From the NCBI GenBank assembly GCA_030522415.1, contig CM060108.1:53174452-53238451 (forward strand): a DNA stretch of 64,000 bases, given 5' to 3'. Numbering within the stretch: the stretch's first letter is position 1; each line of letters starts with the position of its first letter. Positions 45,108 through 57,755 of the stretch are shown here, in pieces. Under the pieces are notes generated by a model. That model was given only the letters and a program-made list of their open reading frames with translations. It was not told the DNA's origin and made no database searches. Origin of the DNA: Channallabes apus. Its lineage: Eukaryota; Chordata; Actinopteri; Siluriformes; Clariidae. The position numbers and the translations under genes were made by a program.

Positions 45108-46776
45108 TCAGGGGTCGCCACAGCGAATCATCTGCCTCCATCTAACCCTATCTTCTGCACCTTCTTCTCTCACACCACCTAACTTCATGTCCTCTCTCAC
45201 TGCATCCATAAATCTCCTCTTTAGTCTTCCTCTAGACCTCCTGCCTGGCAGTTCCAACCTCAGCATCCTTCTACTGATATATTCACAATCTCTCCTCTGA
45301 ACATGTTCAAAACACCTTAATCTGGCCTCTCTGACATTATCTCCAAAATATCTAACATGGGTTGTCCCTCTGATAAACTCATTCTTGATCCTATCCATCC
45401 TTGTCACTCCCAAAGAGAACATCAACATCTTCAGCTCTGCTACCTCTACCTCTGCCTCCTGTCTTTTCTTTAGTGCCACTGTCTCTAAACCGTAGAGCAT
45501 TGCTGGTCTCACCACTGTCCTGTACACCTTTCCTTTCATTCTCACTGATACGCTTTTATCGCACAACACACCCGACACTTTTCTCCACCCATTCCAACCT
45601 ACCTGTACCAGCCTCTTCACCTCCTTTCCACACTCTCCGTTGCTCTGGACCATTGACCCTAAGTACTTAAAATCCTGCACCTTCTTTACCTCTGCTCCCT
45701 GTAGCCTCACCATTCCTCTTGGTTTCCTCTCATTCACACACATGTATTCCGTCTTGCTGCGGCTAACCTTCATTCCTCTGCTTTCCAGAGCGTACCTCCA
45801 CCTCTCAGAATTTTCTTCAACCTGTTCCCTGCTCTCGCTACAAAGCACAATGTCATCTGCAAACATCATAGTCCATGGAGACTCCTGTCTAACATCATCT
45901 GTCATCCTGTCCATCACCAGAGCAAACAAAAAGGGGTTTAGAGCCGATTCTTGATGCAGACCCACCTCCACCTTGAACTCTTCTGTCACACCTACAGCAC
46001 ATCTCACCACTGTCTTAGCACTCATACATGTCCTGCACCACTCTAACATACTTCTCTGCCACTCCAGACTTCCTCATACAACAGCACAGCTCCTCTCTCG
46101 GCACCGTGTCGTACGCTTTCTCTAAATCTACAAAGACACAATGCAACTCTTTATTACCTTCTCTGTACTTCTCCAACAGCATCCTCAAAGCAAATACTGC
46201 ATCTGATGTACTCTTTCTAGCCATGAAACCATATTGCTGCTCACAAATGCTCACCTTTGCCCTTAACCCAGCTTCCAGTACTCTTTCCCACAACTTCATT
46301 GTATGGCTCTTTAGCTTTATGCCTCTGTAATTGCCACAGCTCTGCACATCTCCCTTGTTCTTAAAAATCGGAACCAATACACATCTCCTCCATTCTTCTG
46401 GAATCCTTTCACTCTCCAAGATCTTGTTAAACAAACTAGTCAGAAACTCTACTGCCACCTCTCCTAAGCACTTCCATACCTCCACAGGTATGTCATCCGG
46501 ACCAACAGCCTTTCCACTCTTCATCCTCTTCAACACCCTTCTCACCTCACTTTTACTAATATTTGCCACTTCCTGTTCCACAACAGTCACCTCTTCTACT
46601 CTTTGTTCTCTTTCGTTTTCCTCATTCATCAGCTCTTTAAAGTAGTCCATCCATCTTCCCATTACCCTCCTGGCATCTGTCAGTACATTTCCATCTCCAT
46701 CTTTAATCACTCTAACCTGCTGCACATCCTTCCCATCTCTATCTCTCTGCCTGTACAGATCCACCTCACCCTCCAC
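45108..46776 (-). pseudogene. RTE reverse transcriptase (one frameshift)
   Basis: Frame 46015-46776: SKSEVRRVLKRMKSGKAVGPDD, GNYRGIKLKSHTMKLWERV, EQQYGFMARKSTSDAVFALR, VFVDLEKAYDTVPREEL. Frame 45108-46049: the GLHQESALNPFLFALVMD loop (RTE consensus is Gly at the Glu position), MMFADDIVLC catalytic Asp pair, FKYLGSMVQSNG, and thumb/C-terminal YGLETVALKKRQEAE. The only break in this span is the frame change near 46030 (after VQDMYE). It is otherwise well preserved, so this insertion is fairly young. Confidence 0.9.
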
Positions 46777-46917
46777 TTACTGTCCAGTCTATCATATAAG
46801 TCCTCATATGGTCTTTGTTTGGCCTTTGCCACCTCTACCTTCACCTTACGCTGTACTCCTGTCTACTCTCTTCAGTTCTCTCAGAGTCCCACTTCTTCTT
46901 AGCTAGCCTCTTTCCTG

Positions 46918-49282
46918 ACCTTAATTAATAATTAAGAAACCTGACCTCGACCCCTGTCAGCTGTCCAATTACAGGCCAATATCAAACCTCCCCTTTATCT
47001 CTAAGATTCTGGAAAAGATAGTAGCGGAGCAGCTATGCTCATATCTACATAGAAATGGCAAACATGAACTGTATCAGTCAGGATTTAGGCCTCATCACAG
47101 CACAGAAACAGCACTTGTTAAAGTAGTAAATGACCTCCTATTGGCCTCTGATCAGGGTTGTGTAACTATGCTTGTATTACTCGACCTCAGTGCAGCTTTT
47201 GACACCATTGATCATGCTATTCTTCTTCACAGATTAGAAAATGTAGTAGGAATTAAGGGTACAGCCCTCTCCTGGCTCAGATCCTATTTGACCGATCGTT
47301 ATCAGTATGTAGACTTAAATGGTGACTATTCTGCATGTTCTCTAGTGGAGTTTGGCGTTCCGCAGGGTTCAGTTTTAGGTCCACTGCTTTTTTTCCCTTT
47401 ACATGCTTCCTCTGGGCAACATAATCCGTAAGCATGGTATTAGTTTTCATTGTTATGCTGACGACACACAGCTATACGTCTCATCAAAACCTGATGAGAA
47501 AAACCATCTTACTAAAGTTGAGCAATGTGTGCAGGACATAAGAAATTGGATGCTAATTAACTTCCTTCTGCTTAATCCGGATGAGACAGAAGTTCTAGTC
47601 ATAGGACCGCATACAGCTAGAAGTAAAATCTTAGATCACACCGTAACTTTAGATGGCCTTTCTGTTCCATCAAGTGCAACAGTAAAAGACCTCGGCGTGA
47701 TTATAGATTCCAGCCTTTCATTTGAAGCTCATGTAGATAATATCACCAGGAGAGCATTCTTTCACCTCAGAAATATTGCAAAGATAAGAAATATATTGTC
47801 GCTAAACGATGCTTTTATCTCTTCTAGGTTGGACTATTGTAATGCCTTACTGTCTGGTTGTTCAGTTAGGTGCATAAACAAGCTTCAGCTAGTCCAGAAT
47901 GCAGCAGCGAGAGTCCTCACTAGAACCAGAAGATATGAGCACATCACCCCGATCCTATCTTCACTACATTGGCTCCCTGTGAAATTTCGCATTGATTTTA
48001 AAATACTACTCTTGACATATAAAGCATTAAATGGTCTCGCGCCGCAGTATCTGAGCGAACTGCTAGTGTCTTACGATCCGCCACGCCTACTTCGGTCAAA
48101 GGATGCAGGCTGCTTGTCAGTACCGCGTATTATGAAAACTACAGCTGGGGGCAGAGCTTTTTCTTACAAAGCCCCAAAATTATGGAATAGTCTTCCAAAT
48201 AGTGTTCGGGACTCAGACACAGTCTCAGTGTTTAAGTCTAGGCTAAAAACCTATTTATTTAGCCAAGCATTTTTATGAATAGATTTGCCATAGGTAAAGG
48301 AGCAGATCTGGGGGACTCATGGACGTAGAGTATTATGGTGAACTGGTATGTTTAGATGCTGTCTTCCTCACTCTCATTTGATCACTCAGGTTTGTTGACG
48401 GTGAGGTGATTGTTTGCTTTACATCTCAGGGAGCCCTCATGTTTGTGTTTCCTTCTGGCTCTCCCTTTTAGTTATGCTGTCATAGTTAGTCCTGCCGGAG
48501 TCCCTGCTTGCACTCTACAATAAATATACATTCACATTATACATTGTGACTGTGACCATACCTAATTGCCATCTCTCCTCTTCTTCTCTTTCTCCCCCTC
48601 TTTCTCTTTCCTCTCTCCCCCTGTCTCCCCCTTTCACGCTTTATCTCTGTCTGTCGAGCTACACATGTCATTCCTGAGCTGCCAGTGATCCAGACTCCCT
48701 CTGCCCTCCGGACCTGTCTGATCCATCCTGGTGCCCCGTTTCTGGTTGGAGGTCTCGTCGCATGGATGCCCCGTGTGTCTCTTTGGGATGCGTCTGGTGT
48801 CTGGGGATGATTCTATCTACTTAGAAGATGGTTCTGGCCTCGACTGGTGTTGTCAGCTGTTTCTCTGAGGACTTGACAATTCGATAGTTCAGGACTGGAA
48901 CTTTCTACAAGTCTATCTGAGTCTCCAATAACTACTGGACTCCATTTTAACATCAATTAACATCAACTATTATAGCTGAACTGCCTGCCACCTAACATAC
49001 TGTATAAATGCAGATCATTTCCTGCTATCTGTTTCACCCAGATGAGGATGGGTTCCCTGTTGAGTCTGGTTCCTCTCAAGGTTTCTTCCTATTACCATCT
49101 CAGGGCGTTTTTCCTTGCCACTGTCGCCCTCGGGCTTGCTCACCAGGGTCTATCTGAACATTTTGATTCATACACATTCACATTCCATACAAACTTAAAT
49201 AATTCTTTTGATTGTGTAAAGCTGTTTTGAGACAATGTCAATTGTTAAAAGCGCTATACAAATAAAACTGAATTGAATTGAA
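46918..49282 (+). mobile_element. 5'-truncated L2 inserted in the RTE
   Basis: Starts inside the RT domain (AATTAAGAAACCTGACC, matching 23188 onward) and ends AATAAAACTGAATTGAATTG. Flanking TTTCCTG (46911-46917) and TTTCCCTG (49283-49290) look like a short target duplication with one base difference. Joining the flanks restores the RTE text ETWWWNEEVQECIQ next to KRLAKKKWDSE on the minus strand. Confidence 0.9.
46940..48278 (+). pseudogene. L2 reverse transcriptase and C-terminus (two lesions)
   Basis: Frame 47141-47431 holds [15 protein letters not shown] and [14 protein letters not shown]. An inserted T near 47394 shifts to frame 47403-48278, which carries [10 protein letters not shown] and continues to SQAFL. 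A deletion removes AEKLVH before [13 protein letters not shown]. Near-identical to the copy at 23-25 kb. Confidence 0.85.
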
Positions 49283-49309
49283 TTTCCCTGTATACACTCC
49301 TGGACTTCC

Positions 49310-50060
49310 TCGTTCCACCACCAAGTCTCCTTGTCCACTTTTGCCTTACCTGATGATACTCCTACCTGTCTCCCTGATCACATTGGCTGTGGCTCCTGAC
49401 CACCCATAGCCTGTCTCAACTCCCTAAAGACTACACAACATTCTTCCTTTCTCAACTCCACCACTTTGTCCTCTACTCTACCTTTGTCCTCTTCACCTTC
49501 CTCACCACCAGGGTTATTTTACACACCACCATTCTGTGTTGTCTGGCTACACTCTCCCCTACCAACACTTTGCAGTCACTGATCTCTTTCAGATTACAAC
49601 GTCGACACAAGATGTAGTCCACCTGAGTGCTTCTGCCTCCATTCTTATACGTCACCCTATGTTCCTGCCTCTTCTGGAAGAAAGTATTTACTACTGCCAT
49701 TTCCATCCTCTTTGCAAAGTCCACCACCATTTGTCCTTCTACATTCCTGTCCTGAAGACCAAACCTGCCCATCATATTTTCATCACCTCTGTTCCCTTTC
49801 CCAATATGTCCATTGAACCAATCACCACTCTCTCACCTCTGGATGCTCTGCATCACTTCATCTAACTCTCTCCAGAATGTCTCCTTCTCTTCTAAGTCAC
49901 ATCCTACCTGTTGGGCATAGCCACTAACAACATTGAACATCACCCCTTCAATATCCAGCTTCATACTCATCAACCTATCTGATACTCTATTCACCTCTAG
50001 AACATTCCTTACAAACTCCTGTTTCAGAATTACTCCTACCCCATTTCTTTTCCCATCCAC
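49310..50060 (-). pseudogene. RTE AP-endonuclease and linker (disrupted)
   Basis: Frame 49833-50060: GVGVILKQEFVRNVLEV, RLMSMKLDIEGVMFNVVSGYAPQ-like text (AQQ here). Frame 49473-49775: LQDRNVEGQMVVDFAKRM, VDYILCRRCNL and the terminal RQHRMVVCKI, the degenerate form of the catalytic Asp-His. Linker text ETWWWNEEVQECIQ follows at 49290-49340. A frameshift lies between the two frames. Confidence 0.8.
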
Positions 50061-50521
50061 ACCATGTTAAAACAATTTGAACCCTGATCCTAAGCTTCTA
50101 GCCTTGCTACCTTTCCACCTGGTCTCCTGGACACACAGGATATCCACCTTCCTTCTCTGCATCATATCAACCAACTCTCTTGCCTTCCCTGTCATGGTCC
50201 CAACATTCAAAGTCCCTACTTTCACTCCTAAACTCTTGCCTTTCCTTTTCTCTCTCTGCTTTCAAACACGCCTTCCTCCTCTCCGTCTTCGACCAACAGT
50301 AGCCCAATTTCCACCGGCACCCTGTAGGTCAACAGCACCGGTGGCGGTCGTTATTTACCCGGGCTGCGACCGATCCAGTATGGAAATTATATTTCTGATT
50401 CACATCATTGATTTGCCAAATGTTTTTACGTCGGATGCCCTTCCTGACACAACCCTCTTCATTTATCCAGACTTGGGACTGGCACAAGAAGACACTGGAT
50501 TGCGCCACCCCATGGTTGCTT

Positions 50522-50538
50522 TAATGTATTTTATGTAT
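50522..50538. repeat. Target-site duplication of RTE LINE, right copy
   Basis: Exact repeat of 45062-45078. Confidence 0.9.
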
Positions 50539-50558
50539 ATTGTATATTATTTATGTAT

Positions 50559-50940
50559 TCATTCATTCATTCATTCATCTTCTATACCGCTTAATCCTGT
50601 GTTCAGGGTCACGGGGGACCTGGAGCCTATCCCAGGAGACTTTGGGCACTAGGCGGGGTATACCCTGGACAGGGTGCCAATCCATCGCAGGGCACACACA
50701 CATACACACACTCACCCAATCACACACTACGGGCAATTTTTTGGAACGGCAATTAGCCTAACCTGCATATATTTGGACTGTGGGAGGAAACCGGAGTACC
50801 CGGAGGAAACCCACCAAGCACGGGGAGAACATGCAAACTCCATGCACACGGGAGACGGGAATCGAGCCTGGCCGGGGAATTGAAACCAGACCCTGGAGGT
50901 GCAAGGCGACAGTGCTAACCACTACACCACCGCGCCGCCA
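50559..50940 (-). mobile_element. Full-length V-SINE with 12-bp TSD
   Basis: Minus-strand V-SINE from GGCGGCGCGGTGGTGTAGTGG-type 5' end at 50940 to a (TGAA)n tail at 50559. Flanked by TTATTTATGTAT at 50547-50558 and 50941-50952, only 20 bases from the RTE duplication. Confidence 0.9.
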
Positions 50941-51059
50941 TTATTTATGTATATTGTATATTTACTACACTGCTATCAAACACACCTACAACTGTTAGGA
51001 GTGATAATGCTCCATGCTATACAAGACTGGAGGCATGACAAGAAGCATGTAATCATAGA

Positions 51060-52090
51060 CCTACAGTATTAATGTACTGAATGTACTACCAAAGGATATT
51101 GAAAGAGTCTTCATCAGTCAATTTGTGGATTACCTGAATTACCTGGATAAAGAGGCTCTAATCCATCCCATGCAATTTGCGTTTTGCATGAGACACTCTA
51201 CTGAAACTGTGTGTTCTTTAGACTTAGTTTTAGATTCATATAAGGCTTCAGACACAGTCAGTCACTTTATTTTTCTTATAAAGTTAATTAATTACAACAT
51301 CCAGTAAAATGGTTAGCACTATCGCATTGCACCTCCAGGGTCCGGGTTCGATTCCCAGCCAGACTAGATTCCTGTTTTTTTCCTAGATTTTCTGTGTGCA
51401 TGAGTTTGCATGTTCTCCCTGTGTTCCTCCCTGTTTCCTCCGGGTACTCCGGTTTCCTCCCACAGTCCAAAGACATGGAGATTAGGCTCATTGGCATTCC
51501 CAAATTGCCCGTAGTTTGTGAATGAGTGTGTGAGTGTATGTGTGTGTGCCCTGCGATGGATTCCCACCCTGTCCAGGGTATACCCCGCCTTGTGCCATAA
51601 GCCTACTGGGATAGGCTCCAGGTCGCCAAGACCCTGAATACAGGATAAAGCGGTATAGAAGATACCGAAGTGAGTGAGTCCAGTAAAATGCAAAACTGGT
51701 TTTGTTGTTATATTTTAAAGCACACAGAGTGAATATTCAACTAAATTGAATTTTATTTGTATAGCTTTAAACAAAGATCATTGTTGCATACTGTAGGTGC
51801 TTTTCAAAAAAACTAAAGAAAATTATGAAAATATGTATGAATAAAAATTATCAGATTGTGCCTACCCCATATGTGTTAATAATAATTTATCATCAATAGG
51901 AGCCTGTAATACGGGAGAACCACAAGGCTGCATTTTGGGGATGCTTTTGTTTATTGTGTACTTTATCCTCCCATCTATAACTTTAATCTCCCATCTATTT
52001 GTTGATATCTTGATGTATGCTGATATGCAGTTCAAGTGGCTGCTAAACAGTCTATTACAATTGCAAAGATTTCAAATTGGATAAAAAAAA
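51060..52090 (+). pseudogene. Decayed LINE reverse transcriptase, split by V-SINE
   Basis: 51090-51265 encodes HPMQFAFCMRHSTET (RT block with conserved QFAFR). After the SINE and a 40-base L2-tail scrap (51741-51781, minus), 51900-52040 encodes GEPQGCILGMLLFIVYF and LMYADM, the degenerate loop and YADD blocks. Clade not assigned. Confidence 0.6.
51312..51678 (+). mobile_element. V-SINE, slightly 5'-truncated, 12-bp TSD
   Basis: Begins GTTAGCACTATCGC (part of the A box is lost), with B box GGTTCGATTCC, the V domain, and the 3' part ending GATAAAGCGGTATAGAAG. Flanked by TCCAGTAAAATG at 51300-51311 and 51679-51690. Confidence 0.9.
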
Positions 52091-52107
52091 TCCTGTGTTT
52101 ACAGTAC

Positions 52108-52118
52108 TTCCTCCTACA

Positions 52119-52158
<40 letters not shown>

Positions 52159-52262
52159 TAGGCAATACTACAGAATGGAAACCAGAGAAAACCCAGAAAG
52201 AAAAAAAAAACATACCTTTGACCTTGGAGGTGCTTGCCCACAGTGCTAACCACTATGCCAAC
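52108..52262 (-). mobile_element. Decayed V-SINE remnant with CA tract
   Basis: Text such as ACCAGAGAAAACCCAGAAAG and TTGGAGGTGCTTGC then GTGCTAACCACTATGCC follows the minus-strand V-SINE order. Confidence 0.55.
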
Positions 52263-53732
<1,470 letters not shown>

Positions 53733-53736
53733 TATA

Positions 53737-55331
53737 CAGTGGTGTGAAAAACTATTTGCCCCCTTCCTGATTTCTTATTCTTTTGCATGTTTGTCACACT
53801 TAAATGTTTCTGCTCATCAAAAACCGTTAACTATTAGTCAAAGATAACATAATTGAACACAAAATGCAGTTTTTAAATGAAGGTTTATGTTATTAAGGGA
53901 GAAAAAAACTCCAAATCTACATAGCCCTGTGTGAAAAAGTGATTGCCCCCCTTGTTAAAAAATAACTTAACTGTAGTTTATCACACCTGAGTTCAATTTC
54001 TGTAGTCACCCCCAGGCCTGATTACTGCCACACCTGTTTCAATCAAGAAATCACTTAAATAGGAGCTACCTGACACAGAGAAGTAGACCAAAAGCACCTC
54101 AAAAGCTTGACATCATGCCAAGATCCAAAGAAATTCAGGAACAAATGAGAACAAAAGTAATTGAGATCTATCAGTCTGGTAAAGGTTATAAAGCCATTTC
54201 TAAAGCTTTGCGACTCCAGCGAACCACAGTGAGAGCCATTATCCACAAATGGCAAAAACATGGAACAGTGGTGAACCTTCGCAGGAGTGGCCGGCCGACC
54301 AAAATTACCCCAAGAGCGCAGAGACAACTCATCCGAGAGGCCACAAAAGACCCCAGGACAACATCTAAAGAACTGCAGGCCTCACTTGCCTCAATTAAGG
54401 TCAGTGTTCACGACTCCACCATAAGAAAGACACTGGGCAAAAACGGCCTGCATGGCAGATTTCCAAGGCGCAAACCACTTTTAAGCAAAAAGAACATTAA
54501 GGCTCGTCTCAATTTTGCTAAAAACATCTCAATGATTGCCAAGACTTTTGGGAAAATACCTTGTGGACCGACGAGACAAAAGTTGAACTTTTTGGAAGGT
54601 GCGTGTCCCGTTACATCTGGCATAAAAGTAACACAGCATTTCAGAAAAAGAACATCATACCAACAGTAAAATATGGTGGTGGTAGTGTGATGGTCTGGGG
54701 TTGTTTTGCTGCTGCAGGACCTGGAAGGCTTGCTGTGATAGATGGAACCATGAATTCTACTGTCTACCAAAAAATCCTGAAGGAGAATGTCCGGCCATCT
54801 GTTCGTCAACTCAGGCTGAAGCGATCTTGGGTGCTGCAGCAGGACAATGACCCAAAACACACCAGCAAATCCACCTCTGAATGGCTGAAGAAAAACAAAA
54901 TGAAGACTTTGGAGTGGCCTAGTCAAAGTCCTGACCTGAATCCTATTGAGATGTTGTGGCATGATCTTAAAAAGGCGGTTCATGCTAGAAAAACAATTCT
55001 ATAAAGATGAGTGGGCCAAAATTCCTCCAGAGCGCTGTAAAAGACTCGTTGCAAGTTATCGCAAACGCTTGATTGCAGTTATTGCTGCTAAGGGTGGCCC
55101 AACCAGTTATTAGGTTCAGGGGGCAATTACTTTTTCACACAGGGCCATGTAGGTTTGGATTTTTTTTCTCCCTAAATAATAAAAGCTCTCATTTAAAAAC
55201 TGCATTTTGTGTTCAATTATGTTATCTTTGACTAATAGTTAAATGTGTTTGATGATCAGAAACATTTTGTGTGACAAACATGCAAAAGAATAAGAAATCA
55301 GGAGGGGGGCAAATAGTTTTTCACACCACTG
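53737..55331 (+). mobile_element. Tc1-like transposon copy B, near full length
   Basis: CAGTGGTGTGAAAAACTATT inverted termini with TA at 53735-53736 and 55332-55333; 1.6 kb. Same family as copies A and C. Confidence 0.9.
54115..55113 (+). pseudogene. Tc1-like DD34E transposase, copy B (disrupted)
   Basis: The N-terminal half is open: MPRSKEIQEQMRTKVIEIYQ, two HTH segments ending STIRKTLGKNGLHG, with GRPTKITPRAQR between. A one-base loss in the A-tract near 54523 shifts the frame after LNFAKN. The catalytic half is open again from 54561 with WTDETK, QQDNDPKHTSK and DLNPIEMLW (DD34E). A deletion near 54990 removes about 25 bases encoding PSNKAELQQF and truncates the C-terminus. Its lesions differ from those of copy A. 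Confidence 0.9.
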
Positions 55332-55446
55332 TATATATAAGTATCTATTTCTTTGATTGATTGTGGTACTTTTATTATTATTTTTTTTTTTATCCCTTCA
55401 GAAATTACCTGTGGGAAAAACTTTGGCACAAAACAGGGCCACTTAT

Positions 55447-55447
55447 A

Positions 55448-55503
<56 letters not shown>
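55447..55503. repeat. TAA/ATA microsatellite
   Basis: (AAT)n tract of nineteen or so units. Confidence 0.9.
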
Positions 55504-55505
<2 letters not shown>

Positions 55506-57530
55506 CTTTGTATATGGGCTGAATTATTAGAGACCTATCATGTTCATAATTTTATGTGGTGTATATGCTTTTTCCAATACAGTACAGAAGATGCAAGCAA
55601 CTGCTAATGAAATCACTGGCACCCTATCAACCCATTAACATGCGTAGCTACAGCACTACTTCAGGAAAGCGTTATTTCCCTGACAGGCTGCTGAGGAATC
55701 ACAAAATCCATCCTTCACCTCTTTCCTCTCAGTTCAAGAACAATTCAGTCATTGCACATTTCCTTAAGAAGCAAAGTTCAAGTGAAAATCTCTCCAACCT
55801 TTAACAAGGGTTGATGTACGGTAGGTGGGAAGGTCTAGATAGGAACAGGGTAAGAAAGCAGGAAGTGAGCCAGAAGGCAGTGTAGAGAAAAGAAGCTCAC
55901 AAACAATGACGGCAGGTCATGAAAAGGTCACGAAGTGTAAGAGTCAGCGGGACTCATTCACATGGAATTTGGGCAGGAGGCGATGTACATATGGAGCTTC
56001 TGGTTTCATATCTCTTCCTGTAGATGGTCTAATGAACATTTTACATTCACATTATCTGTAAAGATAAACATAAACACTCCGCCCATAGGAGTACTCATGA
56101 GGATACTCATTCCACCAAAGGAAGTCCGTTCCAGATAAAGTTATTTAAAAATACACTTATTGATTTAACTATTCTGCTTGATTTATATTATCATTGAACA
56201 CTTAGCAGTAGTCTAAAAATGTAAAAAACACACAGTTAGTAACAATTAAAGGAAGCCTGTGATTTCCTGTATAGCATGGTGCACTACTGCACATGTTCAA
56301 CCCTTTTTGCGGTTGTCATCATTTATACATAATTTATACATGAATAATTTTATTTATGAATAAGATAAGTCTTTATTAATCCCGAAGGAAATTGTTTCTC
56401 CAGTGGCTGCATATTTAAAAGATACAAATACAATAAGATAAGAAAAAAAAAACACATTACAATGTTCATGAAGAACTGAAGTCAAAGTGGGACTTTTGGT
56501 AAGCACAGAATAAATGTACACAGTTCTGAGAATAAAACTCCCTTTATTTCTCTATATAATCCCCTGCTACACTAGTGCTCTTATTCCAGTGTTTCACTAG
56601 TGCTTGAACACCATCGGTTTTTGGTAAAAGCTTACAGTAAAGCTAAAAATCTGTAGTGTCTGTAACCATCTTAAATTCATGCTGCAATATATATATATTT
56701 TTTTTTCATTTCAGAACAATTTCACAATCGGGTTTATGTCCTTTCATATGAATTCCAAATTGGCCACGTTTCTTCTAAATGACAATCAAGATCATTGAAA
56801 GATTTTAATAAAAAACAAAAGTTACTGACACTAAAACATAAAATGGCCTGAAATTGCAAATTAGCAAATGTGTTTTTTTATGTGTAAATATAAATGTGTA
56901 TGCATATTGACAGAAAAGCATAAATGCATGGATCAGAAGATAAGAAGCATCAATATTGTTTGAAAAATTGTGTTATATGATCCTATCTGAAAAGGATTTT
57001 TGACCTACAGTATGTGAGACTTTTAGCACCAATAGCATGTTTTGACTGTACTGTATATGATCCAGTTTATTGGAGAACAAGCCAGAGCAGATTTAAACGC
57101 CTCTCTTGGCATGCAGTGTGGTGCAGTCAGTGTGTTGTTCTTCCTCAGTGACTATTCTGAATCTCAATTAGGAAAAAGTGAGCTGGAGGGCAGTGATGGT
57201 TTGTCAGCCAGAGGAAAACCCCACTTTAGGGAGTGAATGCAATGTGATCTAGCTGGTGTTTGTAAAAGAAACAATGACTCAACATAACCAAGGGTGTGTT
57301 TAATTAGTTGTAGACAGATTTCTTTAGTTGAGTAACATGGTTTTCCTTGTGTTGTACAAATAACAGAATCATTTAATAATGTGTATGTACAGTATATTAC
57401 ACATACAAAGTGAGATACAAGTGAAATATAAACAGGCTATAAATACTAACTATTCATATAAAATACTGCGTGTGTATCAAAGATAAGCAGCACGTTGTTT
57501 ACTTTAGCCTAGATGTATAGCTTTAACCTG
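55504..57530. other. Intergenic, mostly unassigned
   Basis: 56361-56440 looks like a minus-strand LINE 3' end (AAGTCTTTATTAATCCCGAAG). No gene with family resemblance; short ORFs here (for example 55556-55804) have no recognisable domain. Confidence 0.4.
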
Positions 57531-57534
57531 TCTT

Positions 57535-57700
57535 TGGGTTAGTGCTTAAGGATTAGGTGGTTAGACTACTGATCTGATGGTCCCAGGTTCAGACCCCATC
57601 ATCACTGTTCGTTCCTTTAGGAAGGCCCCTAACCTGAAACTGCTCAGATGTTACAAAATCCAAGTATCTCTGCATAAAAGTATATACTAAGTGCCATAAA
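57535..57700 (+). mobile_element. tRNA-derived SINE fragment
   Basis: A-box-like TTAGTGCTTAAGGATTAGG and B-box-like GGTTCAGACCC, then a tail with TCTCTGCATAAAAGTATATACTAAGTGCC, a decayed form of the SINE/LINE tail ending CTGCTAAATGCC. It lies just past the ackr2 stop codon (57756) and could fall in the ackr2 3'-UTR. Confidence 0.5.
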
Positions 57701-57755
57701 CACAAACTGAGATGTGTTAGCTGAGCGTGACAGAATGATGTGCAGTCAGGTGAGG

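Larger units (their letters stand above)
45079..50521 (-). mobile_element. RTE-clade LINE, essentially full length, interrupted by an L2
   Basis: The 3' end (left) reads, on the minus strand, GGCGACCCCTGAAAGGG then AAAGACAAAGAAGAAG. The 5' end lies near 50520. Without the L2 at 46918-49282 the element is about 3.1 kb, the usual RTE size. A 17-bp duplication flanks it. Domain order from the right: endonuclease, linker, reverse transcriptase. Confidence 0.9.

Noticed and set aside
45401..46902. Plus-strand ORFs of 89-104 codons across the RTE
   Set aside because: Antisense of the reverse transcriptase; Ser/Thr/Leu-rich shadow translations.
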